The notes beneath the pieces were generated by a model. That model worked only from the letters and a program-made list of their open reading frames with translations, was not told the origin of the DNA and did not search any database. Position numbers and translations under genes: made by a program. From contig NZ_JAUHPX010000005.1 in NCBI RefSeq assembly GCF_030418305.1, positions 1 to 64,000 of the forward strand: a stretch of 64,000 nt of DNA, written 5' to 3'. Source of the DNA: Demequina lignilytica. Its GTDB lineage: Bacteria; Actinomycetota; Actinomycetes; Actinomycetales; Demequinaceae. Positions 45,377-54,041 of this stretch are shown piece by piece. Position 1 is the first letter of the stretch, and every line of letters starts with the position of its first letter.

Positions 45377-46978
45377 CTAGTGGATCGCCTGCGTGGCAGC
45401 GCGCTCGATGGCGAGACCCGCCTCGTACTGCGCGAGCCAGGCTCCGTAGCCCTCGACGTCCGCCGCGACAGGCGCCGCGACGTCCAGCGCCGCATCCGCG
45501 AAGACCTGCCCCGCCAGGTAGGAGCTGAGGTCCGCGCCCGCACCGGCGCGCAGGTGCTCGGCGAGCACCGCGATGCCCCACGCACCACCCTCCGAGGCGG
45601 TGTCGCCCACGGTGACAGGGGCGTCGATCGCCGCCGCGAGGAGCCGCTGCGCCACGCCGGCGGTGCGGAACATGCCGCCGTGCGCGAACATCGAGTCGAG
45701 CTCGACGCCCTCGTCGTGCAGGACCCGCATGCCCAGGCTCAGGGTGCCGAAGGCGGCGTACAGCTGAGTGCGCATGAAGTTCGCCAGGGTGAGGCGGCTG
45801 CCCGGCGTGCGCACCACGAGCGGCCGGCCCTCGGCCAGGCCGGTGATCGGCTCGCCGGACAGGTAGTTGTAGGCGAGCAGGCCGCCGCCGTCTGCCTCGC
45901 CCTCGAGCGCGGCGCGGAACAGGGTCTCGAAGACCGCGTCGGGGCCGCCATCGACGCCCATCGCGGCGGCGAACTCGGTGAAGACGCCCGCCCACGTGCC
46001 CAGCTCCGACGCGCCGTTGTTGCAGTGCACCATCGCGACCAGGTCGCCCGCGGGCGTGGTGACGATGTCGAGCTCCTCGTGGACGCTCGTCAGCGGCCTC
46101 TCGAGGACCACCATCGCGAAGATCGAGGTGCCGGCGGAGATGTTGCCCGTGCGCGGGGCGACCGCGTTGGTCGCGATCATGCCGGTGCCGGCGTCGCCCT
46201 CGGGCGGGCACACGACGGCGCCCGGCTGGAGCCCTCCCGTCGGGTCGAGCAGCGCGGCGCCGGCGGCGGTGAGCGCGCCGGCATCCTGACCCGCGACGAG
46301 CACCTCCGGGAGGAGGGACGATGCGGTCATCCCCGGCTGCCTGCCGGCGACCAGGGCGTCGAAGCGCTCGAGCATCGCCGCGTCGTAGTCGCGCGTCGCA
46401 GGGTCGATGGGGAACATGCCGGACGCGTCGCCCACGCCGAGCACCTTGCGGCCGGTGAGGCGCCAGTGGACGTATCCCGCGAGCGTGGTGAAGAACGCGA
46501 CCTCGCCCACGTGCGGCTCCTGGTCGATGACGGCCTGGTAGAGGTGCGACGCGGACCATCGGAGCGGGAAGTTGAAGCCGAGCTCCTCGGTGAGCTCCGC
46601 GGCGGCCGCCTCGGTGGTGGTGTTGCGCCAGGTCCGGAAGGGCACCAGGAGCTCGTCCGCGGCGTCGAAGGCGAGGTAGCCGTGCATCATCGCCGAGACT
46701 CCGAGGGCGCCGACCGACGTCAACCGGACGCCGTGCGCCGCCTCGACGTTCGCGACCAGGTCGGCGAACGCCGCCTGGAGACCCTCCCAGATCGCCTCCA
46801 CCGAGTAGGTCCACATGCGGTCGACGAACTGGTTCTCCCAGCCGTGGCTGCCCGTCGCGATCACCGCGTGGTCCGGCCCGATGAGGCACGCCTTGATGCG
46901 GGTCGAGCCGAGCTCGATGCCCAGCGACGTCTGTCCCGACTGGATCGCGTCGACCGCGTCCACCTGCTGCTGAGCCAT
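45377..46978 (-). CDS. FGGY carbohydrate kinase, ribulokinase/xylulokinase-like
   Basis: A 533-residue FGGY sugar kinase. The first ATPase half begins SLGIELGSTRIKACLI (phosphate 1 loop) and contains FRTWRNTTT and SASHLYQAV. The second half holds GDAGTGMIATNAVAPRTGNISAGTS and SYNYLSGEPITG. The sequence resembles the L-ribulokinase/xylulokinase branch found beside araA/araD in other bacteria, but no isomerase, epimerase, transporter or regulator gene lies next to it here, so the substrate is open. The ATG at 46978 has AGGAG ten bases upstream. An operator-like element lies about 50 bases before the start. Confidence 0.88.
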   Translation of the reverse strand: MAQQQVDAVDAIQSGQTSLGIELGSTRIKACLIGPDHAVIATGSHGWENQFVDRMWTYSVEAIWEGLQAAFADLVANVEAAHGVRLTSVGALGVSAMMHGYLAFDAADELLVPFRTWRNTTTEAAAAELTEELGFNFPLRWSASHLYQAVIDQEPHVGEVAFFTTLAGYVHWRLTGRKVLGVGDASGMFPIDPATRDYDAAMLERFDALVAGRQPGMTASSLLPEVLVAGQDAGALTAAGAALLDPTGGLQPGAVVCPPEGDAGTGMIATNAVAPRTGNISAGTSIFAMVVLERPLTSVHEELDIVTTPAGDLVAMVHCNNGASELGTWAGVFTEFAAAMGVDGGPDAVFETLFRAALEGEADGGGLLAYNYLSGEPITGLAEGRPLVVRTPGSRLTLANFMRTQLYAAFGTLSLGMRVLHDEGVELDSMFAHGGMFRTAGVAQRLLAAAIDAPVTVGDTASEGGAWGIAVLAEHLRAGAGADLSSYLAGQVFADAALDVAAPVAADVEGYGAWLAQYEAGLAIERAATQAIH

Positions 46979-47026
46979 CGTGCCACCACTCCTTCGTGTT
47001 CTGGGGCTCCCCCGGTACGCAAGCAA

Positions 47027-47041
47027 TGTTAACGCTCGACA
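47027..47041. promoter_or_regulatory. LacI-type operator candidate before the FGGY kinase
   Basis: TGTTAACGCTCGACA, 49-63 bases upstream of the kinase ATG, is an imperfect palindrome around CGC with conserved outer TGT/ACA arms. It resembles LacI/GalR-family operators of the TGTTAnCGnTAACA type. No LacI-family regulator gene is in the window. This is pattern recognition only. Confidence 0.35.
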
Positions 47042-47151
47042 AGCCTGCGCGGCGACCGGAGGTCCCGGGTGCCCCCTCGCGCCCGCCGTCCCCCGCATCG
47101 TCCCATCCCCGGCGCTGCCGCGCGGCCCGGGCGCGACGCTCCCCCCGGAGA

Positions 47152-47188
47152 CGACGAAGGCCCGGACCTGAGGTCCGGGCCTTCGTCG
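47152..47188 (-). terminator. Terminator downstream of tRNA-fMet
   Basis: A 17-base perfect inverted repeat (47152-47168 with 47172-47188, 3-base loop) lies 5 bases downstream of the tRNA 3' end on its strand. It probably terminates tRNA transcription and could also insulate the FGGY kinase. Confidence 0.8.
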
Positions 47189-47193
47189 ATTCG

Positions 47194-47267
47194 TAGCGGG
47201 GACAGGATTTGAACCTGCGACCTCCGGGTTATGAGCCCGGCGAGCTACCGAACTGCTCCACCCCGCG
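47194..47267 (-). tRNA. Initiator tRNA-Met (CAT)
   Basis: A 74-base cloverleaf beginning CGCGGGGTGGAGCAG. The anticodon stem has three G-C pairs flanking CTCATAA (GGGCTCATAACCC). The T-arm is GCAGGTTCAAATCCTGT, and the acceptor stem pairs except for position 1-72 (C-U). The C1 mismatch and the GGG/CCC anticodon stem identify the initiator rather than elongator tRNA-Met. The CCA end is not encoded (CGA follows A73), so it must be added by nucleotidyltransferase. Confidence 0.97.
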
Positions 47268-47336
47268 TCGGCCTGATAACTGTACCCGAGCCGCCGCCTC
47301 CGACCAAATCGCCCTCCCGTCGCTAGGGTCGAGGAC

Positions 47337-48116
47337 ATGACGGACAACACCGAACCGACCCCTCCCGGCATCATCCCCGGCGCCCAGCCGCCCGCCCCGC
47401 CAGCCCCTGCGAGCGCGTCCGCCCCGGGCCTCATCCCCGGTGCGGCGGCACCGGCGGACGCGACCCCCGCGCCCTGGCAGCAGTCGACCACAGGCCCGTT
47501 GCGGGACCCACGCGGCAACCCGCTGACGGCCCCCACGTCGCTGTCGTGGGCCCTGATCGGATCGGCCGGGGCCTACACGCTCATCGGCCTCGTGGTCGCG
47601 TCGCTCGCCGGCAACGACGCCGCGGTCCTGCTCGACGCGCTCGAGACGGGCGAGTTCGCGTCGCTGCCCGTCGGCCTGCTCATCTCGCTGCTGTCGACGC
47701 CCGTGCTCATCCTGTCCTTCATCGCATACGGGCTCTGGGCCGGTCGGATGCGCGGCAACCGCGTCGCGATGGGCGACAAGCCGGGCCTCGCCGGCGTCGA
47801 GTGGTGGGGCTGGTTCGTGCCGCTCGTCGGCCTCGTGCTGGTGCCCATGGGTCTGCGCCGCGTGTCAGGTCACAAGGCTCCGGTCGGCCTCCTGGTCGGC
47901 TGGATGGCGTCGTGGACCGTCGCGCAGGCGCTGAGCGGGATCGCGGGAGCCGTGCCCAGCTTCGCGATCGACGCCACGTCGGGCGAGCTGGTCCGGCCCG
48001 AGCTGGTCGACGCGTACGCCCCGCTCATGTGGGCCTCCGCGCCGGTGCTGGTGCTCGCGCTCGTGCTCTTCGTCCTGCTGATCCGACGGTCCACCACCGC
48101 GCACCTCGAGCCCTGA
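47337..48116 (+). CDS. DUF4328 domain membrane protein
   Basis: A 259-residue protein. About 70 residues of Pro/Ala-rich cytoplasmic tail (with a repeated PGxIPGA motif) are followed by about six helices of the DUF4328 type, including VEWWGWFVPLVGLVLVPMGLRRV and LVGWMASWTVAQAL. Function is unknown. The N-terminal tail resembles that of the membrane protein at 9651. The ATG at 47337 follows an intergenic region shared with the divergent tRNA. A perfect 32-base palindrome ends the transcript. Confidence 0.75.
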   Translation: MTDNTEPTPPGIIPGAQPPAPPAPASASAPGLIPGAAAPADATPAPWQQSTTGPLRDPRGNPLTAPTSLSWALIGSAGAYTLIGLVVASLAGNDAAVLLDALETGEFASLPVGLLISLLSTPVLILSFIAYGLWAGRMRGNRVAMGDKPGLAGVEWWGWFVPLVGLVLVPMGLRRVSGHKAPVGLLVGWMASWTVAQALSGIAGAVPSFAIDATSGELVRPELVDAYAPLMWASAPVLVLALVLFVLLIRRSTTAHLEP

Positions 48117-48155
48117 CACCGCCGGGCCGCACCGCGGCCGGCACCGGAGACCGCT

Positions 48156-48187
48156 GCGGCCCGCATCCCGATCGGGATGCGGGCCGC
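48156..48187. terminator. Perfect 32-base palindrome, bidirectional terminator
   Basis: GCGGCCCGCATCCCGA and its exact complement meet at 48171/48172 with no spacer. The palindrome lies 39 bases after the DUF4328 stop and 14 bases after the UPF0182 stop. It should end both convergent transcripts. Confidence 0.8.
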
Positions 48188-48201
48188 GTCGCGCCGTCGC
48201 G

Positions 48202-51200
48202 TCAGAGGGCGTCGGTGGTCGACTCGTCGGTCGGCGTCGACTCCTCGGTGGACGTCGCCTCCGGGGTCGGACTCGGCGAGGCCGACGGCTCGGCGGACGC
48301 CGACACCTCGGGCTCGCCGCTGAGCGCCGCCTCGGCCGCGATCGCGTCCTCCAGCGCCGACTGCAGGCGCTGCTGCGCCTCGCCGTACGCGGCCCAGTCG
48401 TTGTCCGCCAGCGCGGCCTGACCGTCGACGAGCGCCTGGTTCGCCCGATCGAGCGCGTCGCGCAGCGCCGCCTCCGTGGTCGGGTCGGTGGTGCCCTCGT
48501 CCGTGGTGCCCTCGTCGGTCGTGCCCTCGTCCGTGGTGCCGCCGTCTGTCTCGCTGCCGGCGGCACCGTCGCCCGCGCCGTCGCCGAAGACCTGGTCGAG
48601 CGCCTCGGGCAGGGTGTCCGCGAAGCCGACCTCGTCGCCGAACGCCACGAACACCTTGCGCAGCAGCGGCACCTGGGTGCCGGTGCTGGCCTGCACGTAG
48701 ACGGGCTGGACGTAGAGCAGGCCGCCGCCCACGGGGAGCGTGAGCAGGTTGCCGCTGATCACGTCCGTCTCGCCCTGGCGGAGCAGGTTCAGCGTGGTCT
48801 GCGCCTCGGAGTCCGAGTTGAACGTGTTCTGGACCTGGCCGGGGCCGGGGATGGTCGTGTCACGCGGCAGCTCGAGCAGCCTGAGGGTGCCGTACCCTTC
48901 AGCGACCTGACCGTCCGACGAGCCCGTCTCGGAGTCGACCGCGAGGAAGCCCGTCAGGATGTTGCGGTTGCTGTTTCCGCCGGGGATGAACGTGCTCGTG
49001 AGCGAGAACGTCGAGGACTCCTGCCCCGGCATCTGCAGCGTCAGGTAGTACGGCGGCTGCTTGCGCGTGCTGTCGGTCGGGTCGTCGGGGTTCTCCCACA
49101 CATCCTGGCCGGAGTAGAAGGCCGCGGCGTCCGTGACGTGGTACCGGGTCAGCTGGTACCGCTGCACGGTGAACATGTCCTCGGGGTAGCGAAGGTGGCT
49201 CATGAGCGACCCTGAGATCTCGCTCATCGGCTCGAACGACGCGGGGAACACATTCGCCCAGGTCTCGATGATCGGGTCGTCCTCGTCCCACACGTAGAGC
49301 GTCACCGAGCCGTCGTAGGCGTCGACGGTCGCCTTCACGGAGTTGCGCATGTAGTTCAGCGTGGTGCCGAGCGGCGAGGAGGCGGCGTCCGCGAAGAGCG
49401 TGGTCGCCGTGACGGGCGCCGAGTACGGGTACTGGTCCGTCGTGGTGTAGCCGTCGACCACCCAGACGATCTTGCCGTCCACCACCGCGGGGTAGGTGGT
49501 CTTGTCGAGCTCGAGGTACGGGGCGACGCGCGCGACACGCTCGAGCGGGTCGCGGTAGTACAGGATCTGCGACTCGGTGGTGACGCGGTCGGAGAAGAGG
49601 AGCTGCTCCTCGCCGAGCCGGATCGCGTACATCAGCTTGGCGAAGATGTTGCCGATCCCGGGCCCGCCGTCGCCGGTGTAGGTGGTGTTGACCTGGCCGT
49701 TCGCGGAGTCGTCGTCGGGGTAGTCGAGCTCCCACGGCGCCGTGCCGTCGGGGGCGCCCACGATCGAGTAGTCGGGGAGGGTGGTGCCGAAGTACACGCG
49801 CGGCTCGTACTCGCCGAGCAGGCCGCTCGACGGGATCCCGCCCTCGAAGAAGCTGGGCTGGCCGTCGGACGTGGTGCGGTTGCCGTAGGCGGCGACCACG
49901 CCGAAGCCGTGCGTGAACACGGTGTGGTCGTTCACCCAGTTGCGGTTCTCGTTCGACAGGCCGTCGAGGTTGAGCTCGCGGACCGCGATCACGGTATCCT
50001 GCAGCTCGCCGTCGATCATGTAGCGGTCCACCGCGAGCAGGTCCGAGAAGTTGTAGTACTGCTTGTTCTGCTGGAGCTGCTGGAACGCCGGAGACACCAC
50101 GTTGGGGTCGAGCAGGCGGATCTGGGCGGTCGTCTCCGCGTCGGCCCGGAGCGCGCCGGCCGTGGCCTCCGTGGTGGCGCGGTACGGGGTGGTCTCGATG
50201 CCGTCCAGCCCGTACGCGTACAGCGTCGCGTCGATGTTGTTCTGGATGTAGGGAGTCTCGAGCTCCTGCTCGTTCGGGCTCACCTGGAAGCGCTGCACGA
50301 TCGACGGGTAGATGCCTCCGACGGCGATCGCCGCGACGATCATGAGCGCGATGCCGACCGCCGGGATGCGCCAGTCGCCGCGCCAGATCACGACGAGGAA
50401 CACGAGCGCGACCACGATCGCGATGCCCGCGAGGATCGATCGCGACGGGAGGATCGCGTTCACGTCGGTGTAGGACGCGCCGTAGAACTTCTCGCCGGAG
50501 CTGGTCAGCAGGCCGTAGCGGTCGAGCCAGTAGTTCGCGGCGATCGCCAGCATCACGATCGCGCCGAGGATCGCGAGCTGGATGCGCGCGCCGCGGGACG
50601 CGATGAAGGACCGTCCGGAGCCCGCGATGCCGCCGTAGAGCAGGTGGACGAACGCCGCGATCACCGCGCACACGACCGCGAGCGTCAGGATCATGGTGAG
50701 CACCAGGTCCAGGACCGGCAGGGTGAAGACGTAGAACGACGCGTCGAGACCGAAGATCGGGTCGGCCTCGCCGAACTCCTGCCGGTTGAGGAACGCCAGC
50801 ACCATGGACCACTGCGAGGACAGCGCGAGCCCGGCGACGAGCCCGACGACCGCCGGCAGCAGCAGCATCACGAACCGCTCGAGCGGTGCGATCTGCTCGC
50901 GGAGCTGGTCGAGCTGGGTCCGTCCGCCGAGGCGCGCGGGCCGCACCCGCTTGGCGATCCACAGGTTGAGCCAGACGGCCCCGCCGGCGATCACGGCACC
51001 CGCCGCGAACAGCAGGATCCGTGCGATCCACTGGGTGCGCCACACCTCGCTGAATCCCAGCTGGTCGAACCACACCACCTCGGTCCACACGTTGGCGGTG
51101 GCGATGGCCGCGAGCACGAGCGCACCGACCACGACGGCGGTGATCGCGAGCGGCGAGCGTCGCTGCGGCACCGGCGCGGGGCGCATCGGTCGGGAGAATC

Positions 51201-51219
51201 GGTCGTCGTCGAACGTCAC
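48202..51219 (-). CDS. UPF0182 family large membrane protein
   Basis: A 1005-residue protein of the actinobacterial/cyanobacterial UPF0182 family (compare Rv3193c). About seven N-terminal helices occupy residues 20-320. A large extracytoplasmic domain (320-880) contains YIQNNIDATLYAYGLDGI and the MSHLRYPEDMF block. The C-terminus has a GTTDE pentapeptide repeat, a coiled helix (TTEAALRDALDRANQALVDGQAAL...) and a Ser/Thr/Pro tail. The function is unestablished. In mycobacteria it neighbours the same PDZ-Lon protease. The ATG at 51219 starts MTFDDDRFSRP. The PDZ-Lon gene lies 56 bases upstream on the same strand. Confidence 0.93.
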   Translation of the reverse strand: MTFDDDRFSRPMRPAPVPQRRSPLAITAVVVGALVLAAIATANVWTEVVWFDQLGFSEVWRTQWIARILLFAAGAVIAGGAVWLNLWIAKRVRPARLGGRTQLDQLREQIAPLERFVMLLLPAVVGLVAGLALSSQWSMVLAFLNRQEFGEADPIFGLDASFYVFTLPVLDLVLTMILTLAVVCAVIAAFVHLLYGGIAGSGRSFIASRGARIQLAILGAIVMLAIAANYWLDRYGLLTSSGEKFYGASYTDVNAILPSRSILAGIAIVVALVFLVVIWRGDWRIPAVGIALMIVAAIAVGGIYPSIVQRFQVSPNEQELETPYIQNNIDATLYAYGLDGIETTPYRATTEATAGALRADAETTAQIRLLDPNVVSPAFQQLQQNKQYYNFSDLLAVDRYMIDGELQDTVIAVRELNLDGLSNENRNWVNDHTVFTHGFGVVAAYGNRTTSDGQPSFFEGGIPSSGLLGEYEPRVYFGTTLPDYSIVGAPDGTAPWELDYPDDDSANGQVNTTYTGDGGPGIGNIFAKLMYAIRLGEEQLLFSDRVTTESQILYYRDPLERVARVAPYLELDKTTYPAVVDGKIVWVVDGYTTTDQYPYSAPVTATTLFADAASSPLGTTLNYMRNSVKATVDAYDGSVTLYVWDEDDPIIETWANVFPASFEPMSEISGSLMSHLRYPEDMFTVQRYQLTRYHVTDAAAFYSGQDVWENPDDPTDSTRKQPPYYLTLQMPGQESSTFSLTSTFIPGGNSNRNILTGFLAVDSETGSSDGQVAEGYGTLRLLELPRDTTIPGPGQVQNTFNSDSEAQTTLNLLRQGETDVISGNLLTLPVGGGLLYVQPVYVQASTGTQVPLLRKVFVAFGDEVGFADTLPEALDQVFGDGAGDGAAGSETDGGTTDEGTTDEGTTDEGTTDPTTEAALRDALDRANQALVDGQAALADNDWAAYGEAQQRLQSALEDAIAAEAALSGEPEVSASAEPSASPSPTPEATSTEESTPTDESTTDAL
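48481..48540 (-). repeat. Four 15-base tandem repeats in the UPF0182 gene
   Basis: Three near-identical 15-base units (48496-48510, 48511-48525, 48526-48540) encode Gly-Thr-Thr-Asp-Glu. A fourth, degenerate unit (48481-48495) encodes Gly-Thr-Thr-Asp-Pro. The array lies between the conserved domain and the C-terminal helix and is a likely site of copy-number change. Confidence 0.9.
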
Positions 51220-51275
51220 AGCGGGTCCTTCATGGTTGGTGGGACTCGGTCGGCGTGGCTACCAGCGTGCCACAG

Positions 51276-52364
51276 TCAGCAGGACGGCAGACCCGCGGTG
51301 TCCCCCTCGCCGATGCGCACGATCGCGTCGTACGCCTCGTCGAGGGTGTCCACCGCGACAACGGTCAGGCCGTCGGGGATGTTGCCGCGCACGTCGGCGC
51401 AGTTCGCCACGGGGGCGAGGAACCAGTCGGCGCCGTCGTCGAGCGCGCCGTACATCTTCATGCGGATGCCGCCGATCGCGCCCACATCGCCCGCGGCGCT
51501 GATGGTGCCCGTGCCCGCGACCAGGGCACCGGCGAGCTCGTCCTCGGGGGTGAGCCGGTCCATGATCCCGAGCGAGAACATCAGGCCTGCGCTCGGGCCG
51601 CCGACGGAGTCGATCGCGACGGTCACGTCGATCGGCAGGTCGAAGTCCGGATCGACGTAGACGCCGATCACCGCGCCGCCCGCGCCGTCGTCGATGGTCG
51701 CGAACGTCTCGCTGCGCTCGGCGCCGTCGCGCACGTAGGTCACCGTGATGTCCTCGCCCGGAGCGCGGCCGCCGACCGCGTCGGCGAGCGCGGAGAACGA
51801 GGTCACCTCCGCGCCGTCGACCGCCGTGATGACGTCGCCGTCGACGAGCAGCCCGTCGGCGAGCGAGTCGCTCGACGTCCCGCGGACGGTGAGCGTGGCC
51901 GGCACGTCGACGCCGAGCGCCTCGAGGGCGGAGACGGTCGCGGACTCCTGGGAGGTCACCCAGTCCACCTGGGCCTGCTCCTCGACCTGCTCCTCCTCCT
52001 CTGGCGTGCCGAACACCTGCTCCTCCGGCACCACGTACTGCCGCGGCGAGGCCCATCCCGCGAGCACGCGACCCAGCGTGAACGGCTGCGACCCCGCCCG
52101 CGACACCGAGACGGTGGTGAGGCGCAACTCTCCCGACGAGTCGTAGGTCGGGGCACCGGAGATGCTGACGAGCGGCTCGCCGTCGACCTCGCCGAGGGTG
52201 TCGAAGGTGGGTCCGGCGCCGCCGATCGCGTAGGCCGCCGGCAGCACCGTGAGCACCGCGATCAGCGCGCTCGCCGCCAGCCCCGTGACCGACATGACGG
52301 TGGACCGCCGGCTCGGGGCGTCCTCCGTCCCGGGGACGGGGGGCATGGCCTCGGAGGTGGTCAC
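51276..52364 (-). CDS. PDZ and Lon-type (S16) membrane protease (YlbL-like)
   Basis: A 362-residue protease. One N-terminal membrane helix (about 24-46, ending YAIGGAGP) anchors an extracytoplasmic part. A PDZ domain lies at about 155-225 (ADGLLVDGDVITAVDGAEV). A Lon-type S16 domain (about 240-350) has the catalytic Ser in GGPSAGLMFSLG and Lys in GGIRMKMYGA. YlbL-like proteins are surface Ser/Lys proteases, and in Bacillus one degrades a cell-division inhibitor after DNA damage. The GTG at 52364 follows GGGGGAG. The gene is divergent from the Zincin_2 gene and upstream of UPF0182. Confidence 0.93.
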   Translation of the reverse strand: MTTSEAMPPVPGTEDAPSRRSTVMSVTGLAASALIAVLTVLPAAYAIGGAGPTFDTLGEVDGEPLVSISGAPTYDSSGELRLTTVSVSRAGSQPFTLGRVLAGWASPRQYVVPEEQVFGTPEEEEQVEEQAQVDWVTSQESATVSALEALGVDVPATLTVRGTSSDSLADGLLVDGDVITAVDGAEVTSFSALADAVGGRAPGEDITVTYVRDGAERSETFATIDDGAGGAVIGVYVDPDFDLPIDVTVAIDSVGGPSAGLMFSLGIMDRLTPEDELAGALVAGTGTISAAGDVGAIGGIRMKMYGALDDGADWFLAPVANCADVRGNIPDGLTVVAVDTLDEAYDAIVRIGEGDTAGLPSC

Positions 52365-52490
52365 CGGGCCATTCTCCCCCATCGCGGCGGCGCGACCGAC
52401 ACCTGGGGCAATGCTGGTAGCGAACGTGGACGCGCCGACGGCGCCTCCTTCGTTACCGTGGAGAGGGCGTGAGACGCGCGCCCGGACGGA

Positions 52491-53867
52491 GTGAGCGTGA
52501 GCGACGAATCGACGCCGTGGATGCGGCTGCTGCGCGAGCTCTTCGGGGACGACGCGGAGATGGCCCTCGAGGAGCTCAAGCGCATGGGCATGGACCCCGA
52601 GGCGCTCGCCGCGACCTCCGGGATGGCCGCGAGCCCCGCGATGATGGAGCACGTCCTGGGGCAGATCCGCGCGCTGGTGGCGCAGTCCGCCGGCGAGGAC
52701 GTGAACTGGGCCCTCGCGCACGACGTCGCGCGGGGCGTCGCCGCCCAGGGCGGCGACCCGACCGTGAGCGCGGCCCAGGCATCGGCCCACCGCGCCGCCG
52801 TGTCGCGCGCCGAGCTGTGGCTCGACGCCGCGACGGACTTCGACCCGTCGCGGCTCGAGCCGCGCGTGTGGAGCCGCGCGGAGTGGGTGGAGGCCACTCT
52901 GCCCGTCTGGCGCACGCTGGCCGGCCCCGTCGCCGTGAGCGTGTCGCGAGCCCTCACCGGCATCCTGCGCGGCGAGCTCGATCGGGACGACGCGCTGGGC
53001 GACGAGGTGCGTGGCGGCATCGACCCCGCCGGGCTGATCTCCTCCGTGAGCCCGACGGTCTGCGGGATGCACATGGGTCAGGCGGCCGGCGGGATGGCGC
53101 GCGAGGCGTTCGGCGTCACCGACCTCGGGATCCCGCTGCTCGACGAGGCCCGCGTGGTGATGGTCCCGTCCGCGATCGCCGAGTTCGCCGACGGGCTCGG
53201 GATCGACGAGGACCAGGTCCGGTCGTACCTGGCGCTCCGCGAGGCCGCCCACGTCCGGCTGTTCCAGGCCTCACCCTGGCTGCCCGGGCAGCTGCACGGG
53301 CTGGTCGAGCGCTACGCGCAGGGCATCACGATCGACCTGGAGGCTCTCGAGGACGCCGTGCGCGACGCCGGCATGGGTGATCCCGCGAAGCTCCAGCAGG
53401 CCCTCAACCGCGGGATCTTCGCGTCGCACCACACCGCGGAGCAGAAGGAGACGCTCGAGCGCATCGAGACCCTGCTCGCCCTGATCGAGGGCTGGGTCGA
53501 CGACGTCACGGTGCGCGCCGCGGCTCCCCACCTGCCCGAGATCGGCGCCCTGCGCGAGATGATGCGCCGCCGACGGGCCACCGGCGGACCCGCCGAGGAC
53601 ACGTTCGCGAACCTGCTGTCGCTCGAGCTGCGGCCGCGCCGCATGCGCGACGCGGCCGCCCTGTGGGCGCTGCTCGCATCGCGGATCGGCCCCGAGGGAC
53701 GGGACGGCGTCTGGTCGCACCCGGACCTGCTGCCGACGTCGGACGACCTGGCCTCGTACGCCGCCTGGGTCGACGCCTACGTGGCGCGCGGCGAGGGCGC
53801 CTCGGACGAGGTGGACCGCGAGCTCGAGCGCCTGCTCGGCGGGGACGAGGAGCCGCCCACGTCCTGA
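52491..53867 (+). CDS. Zincin_2-family protein (DUF2342, F420-associated)
   Basis: A 458-residue protein of the actinobacterial zinc-dependent metalloprotease-like family (PF10103; compare Rv3195, once labelled coenzyme F420 biosynthesis-associated). Characteristic blocks are WVEATLPVWRTLAGPV, MGQAAGGMAREAFG and VPSAIAEFADGLGIDEDQV. Where a zincin would have HExxH, this protein has REAAH (ALREAAHVRLFQ), so the first ligand is Arg. Catalysis is therefore uncertain. The GTG at 52491 starts VSDESTPWMRLLRELFG. It is divergent from the PDZ-Lon protease, as in mycobacteria. Confidence 0.85.
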   Translation: MSVSDESTPWMRLLRELFGDDAEMALEELKRMGMDPEALAATSGMAASPAMMEHVLGQIRALVAQSAGEDVNWALAHDVARGVAAQGGDPTVSAAQASAHRAAVSRAELWLDAATDFDPSRLEPRVWSRAEWVEATLPVWRTLAGPVAVSVSRALTGILRGELDRDDALGDEVRGGIDPAGLISSVSPTVCGMHMGQAAGGMAREAFGVTDLGIPLLDEARVVMVPSAIAEFADGLGIDEDQVRSYLALREAAHVRLFQASPWLPGQLHGLVERYAQGITIDLEALEDAVRDAGMGDPAKLQQALNRGIFASHHTAEQKETLERIETLLALIEGWVDDVTVRAAAPHLPEIGALREMMRRRRATGGPAEDTFANLLSLELRPRRMRDAAALWALLASRIGPEGRDGVWSHPDLLPTSDDLASYAAWVDAYVARGEGASDEVDRELERLLGGDEEPPTS

Positions 53868-53874
53868 ACCGGGG

Positions 53875-53902
53875 TTGCGGCGTCGGATCGTGCGCGTAAG
53901 GT
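53875..53902 (+). promoter_or_regulatory. Putative SigA-type promoter of the DUF5679 gene
   Basis: TTGCGG (53875-53880) and TAAGGT (53897-53902) are separated by 16 bases and fit the actinobacterial TTGnnn/TAnnnT pattern. They lie about 140 bases before the DUF5679 ATG. The remainder of the 174-base gap shows no other clear element. Confidence 0.4.
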
Positions 53903-54041
53903 ATGCGGCGGACCGTGCGGCGACACCCGGCACGCATCGAGCGAAAAAGGTGCGTCGCACGTCTACGCTGAGGGACCAAGGGCCCTCAGCCCATCGACGT
54001 GCGGCGCGTTCCGCCGCGCCAACGAGAAGAAGGAGAGCCAC

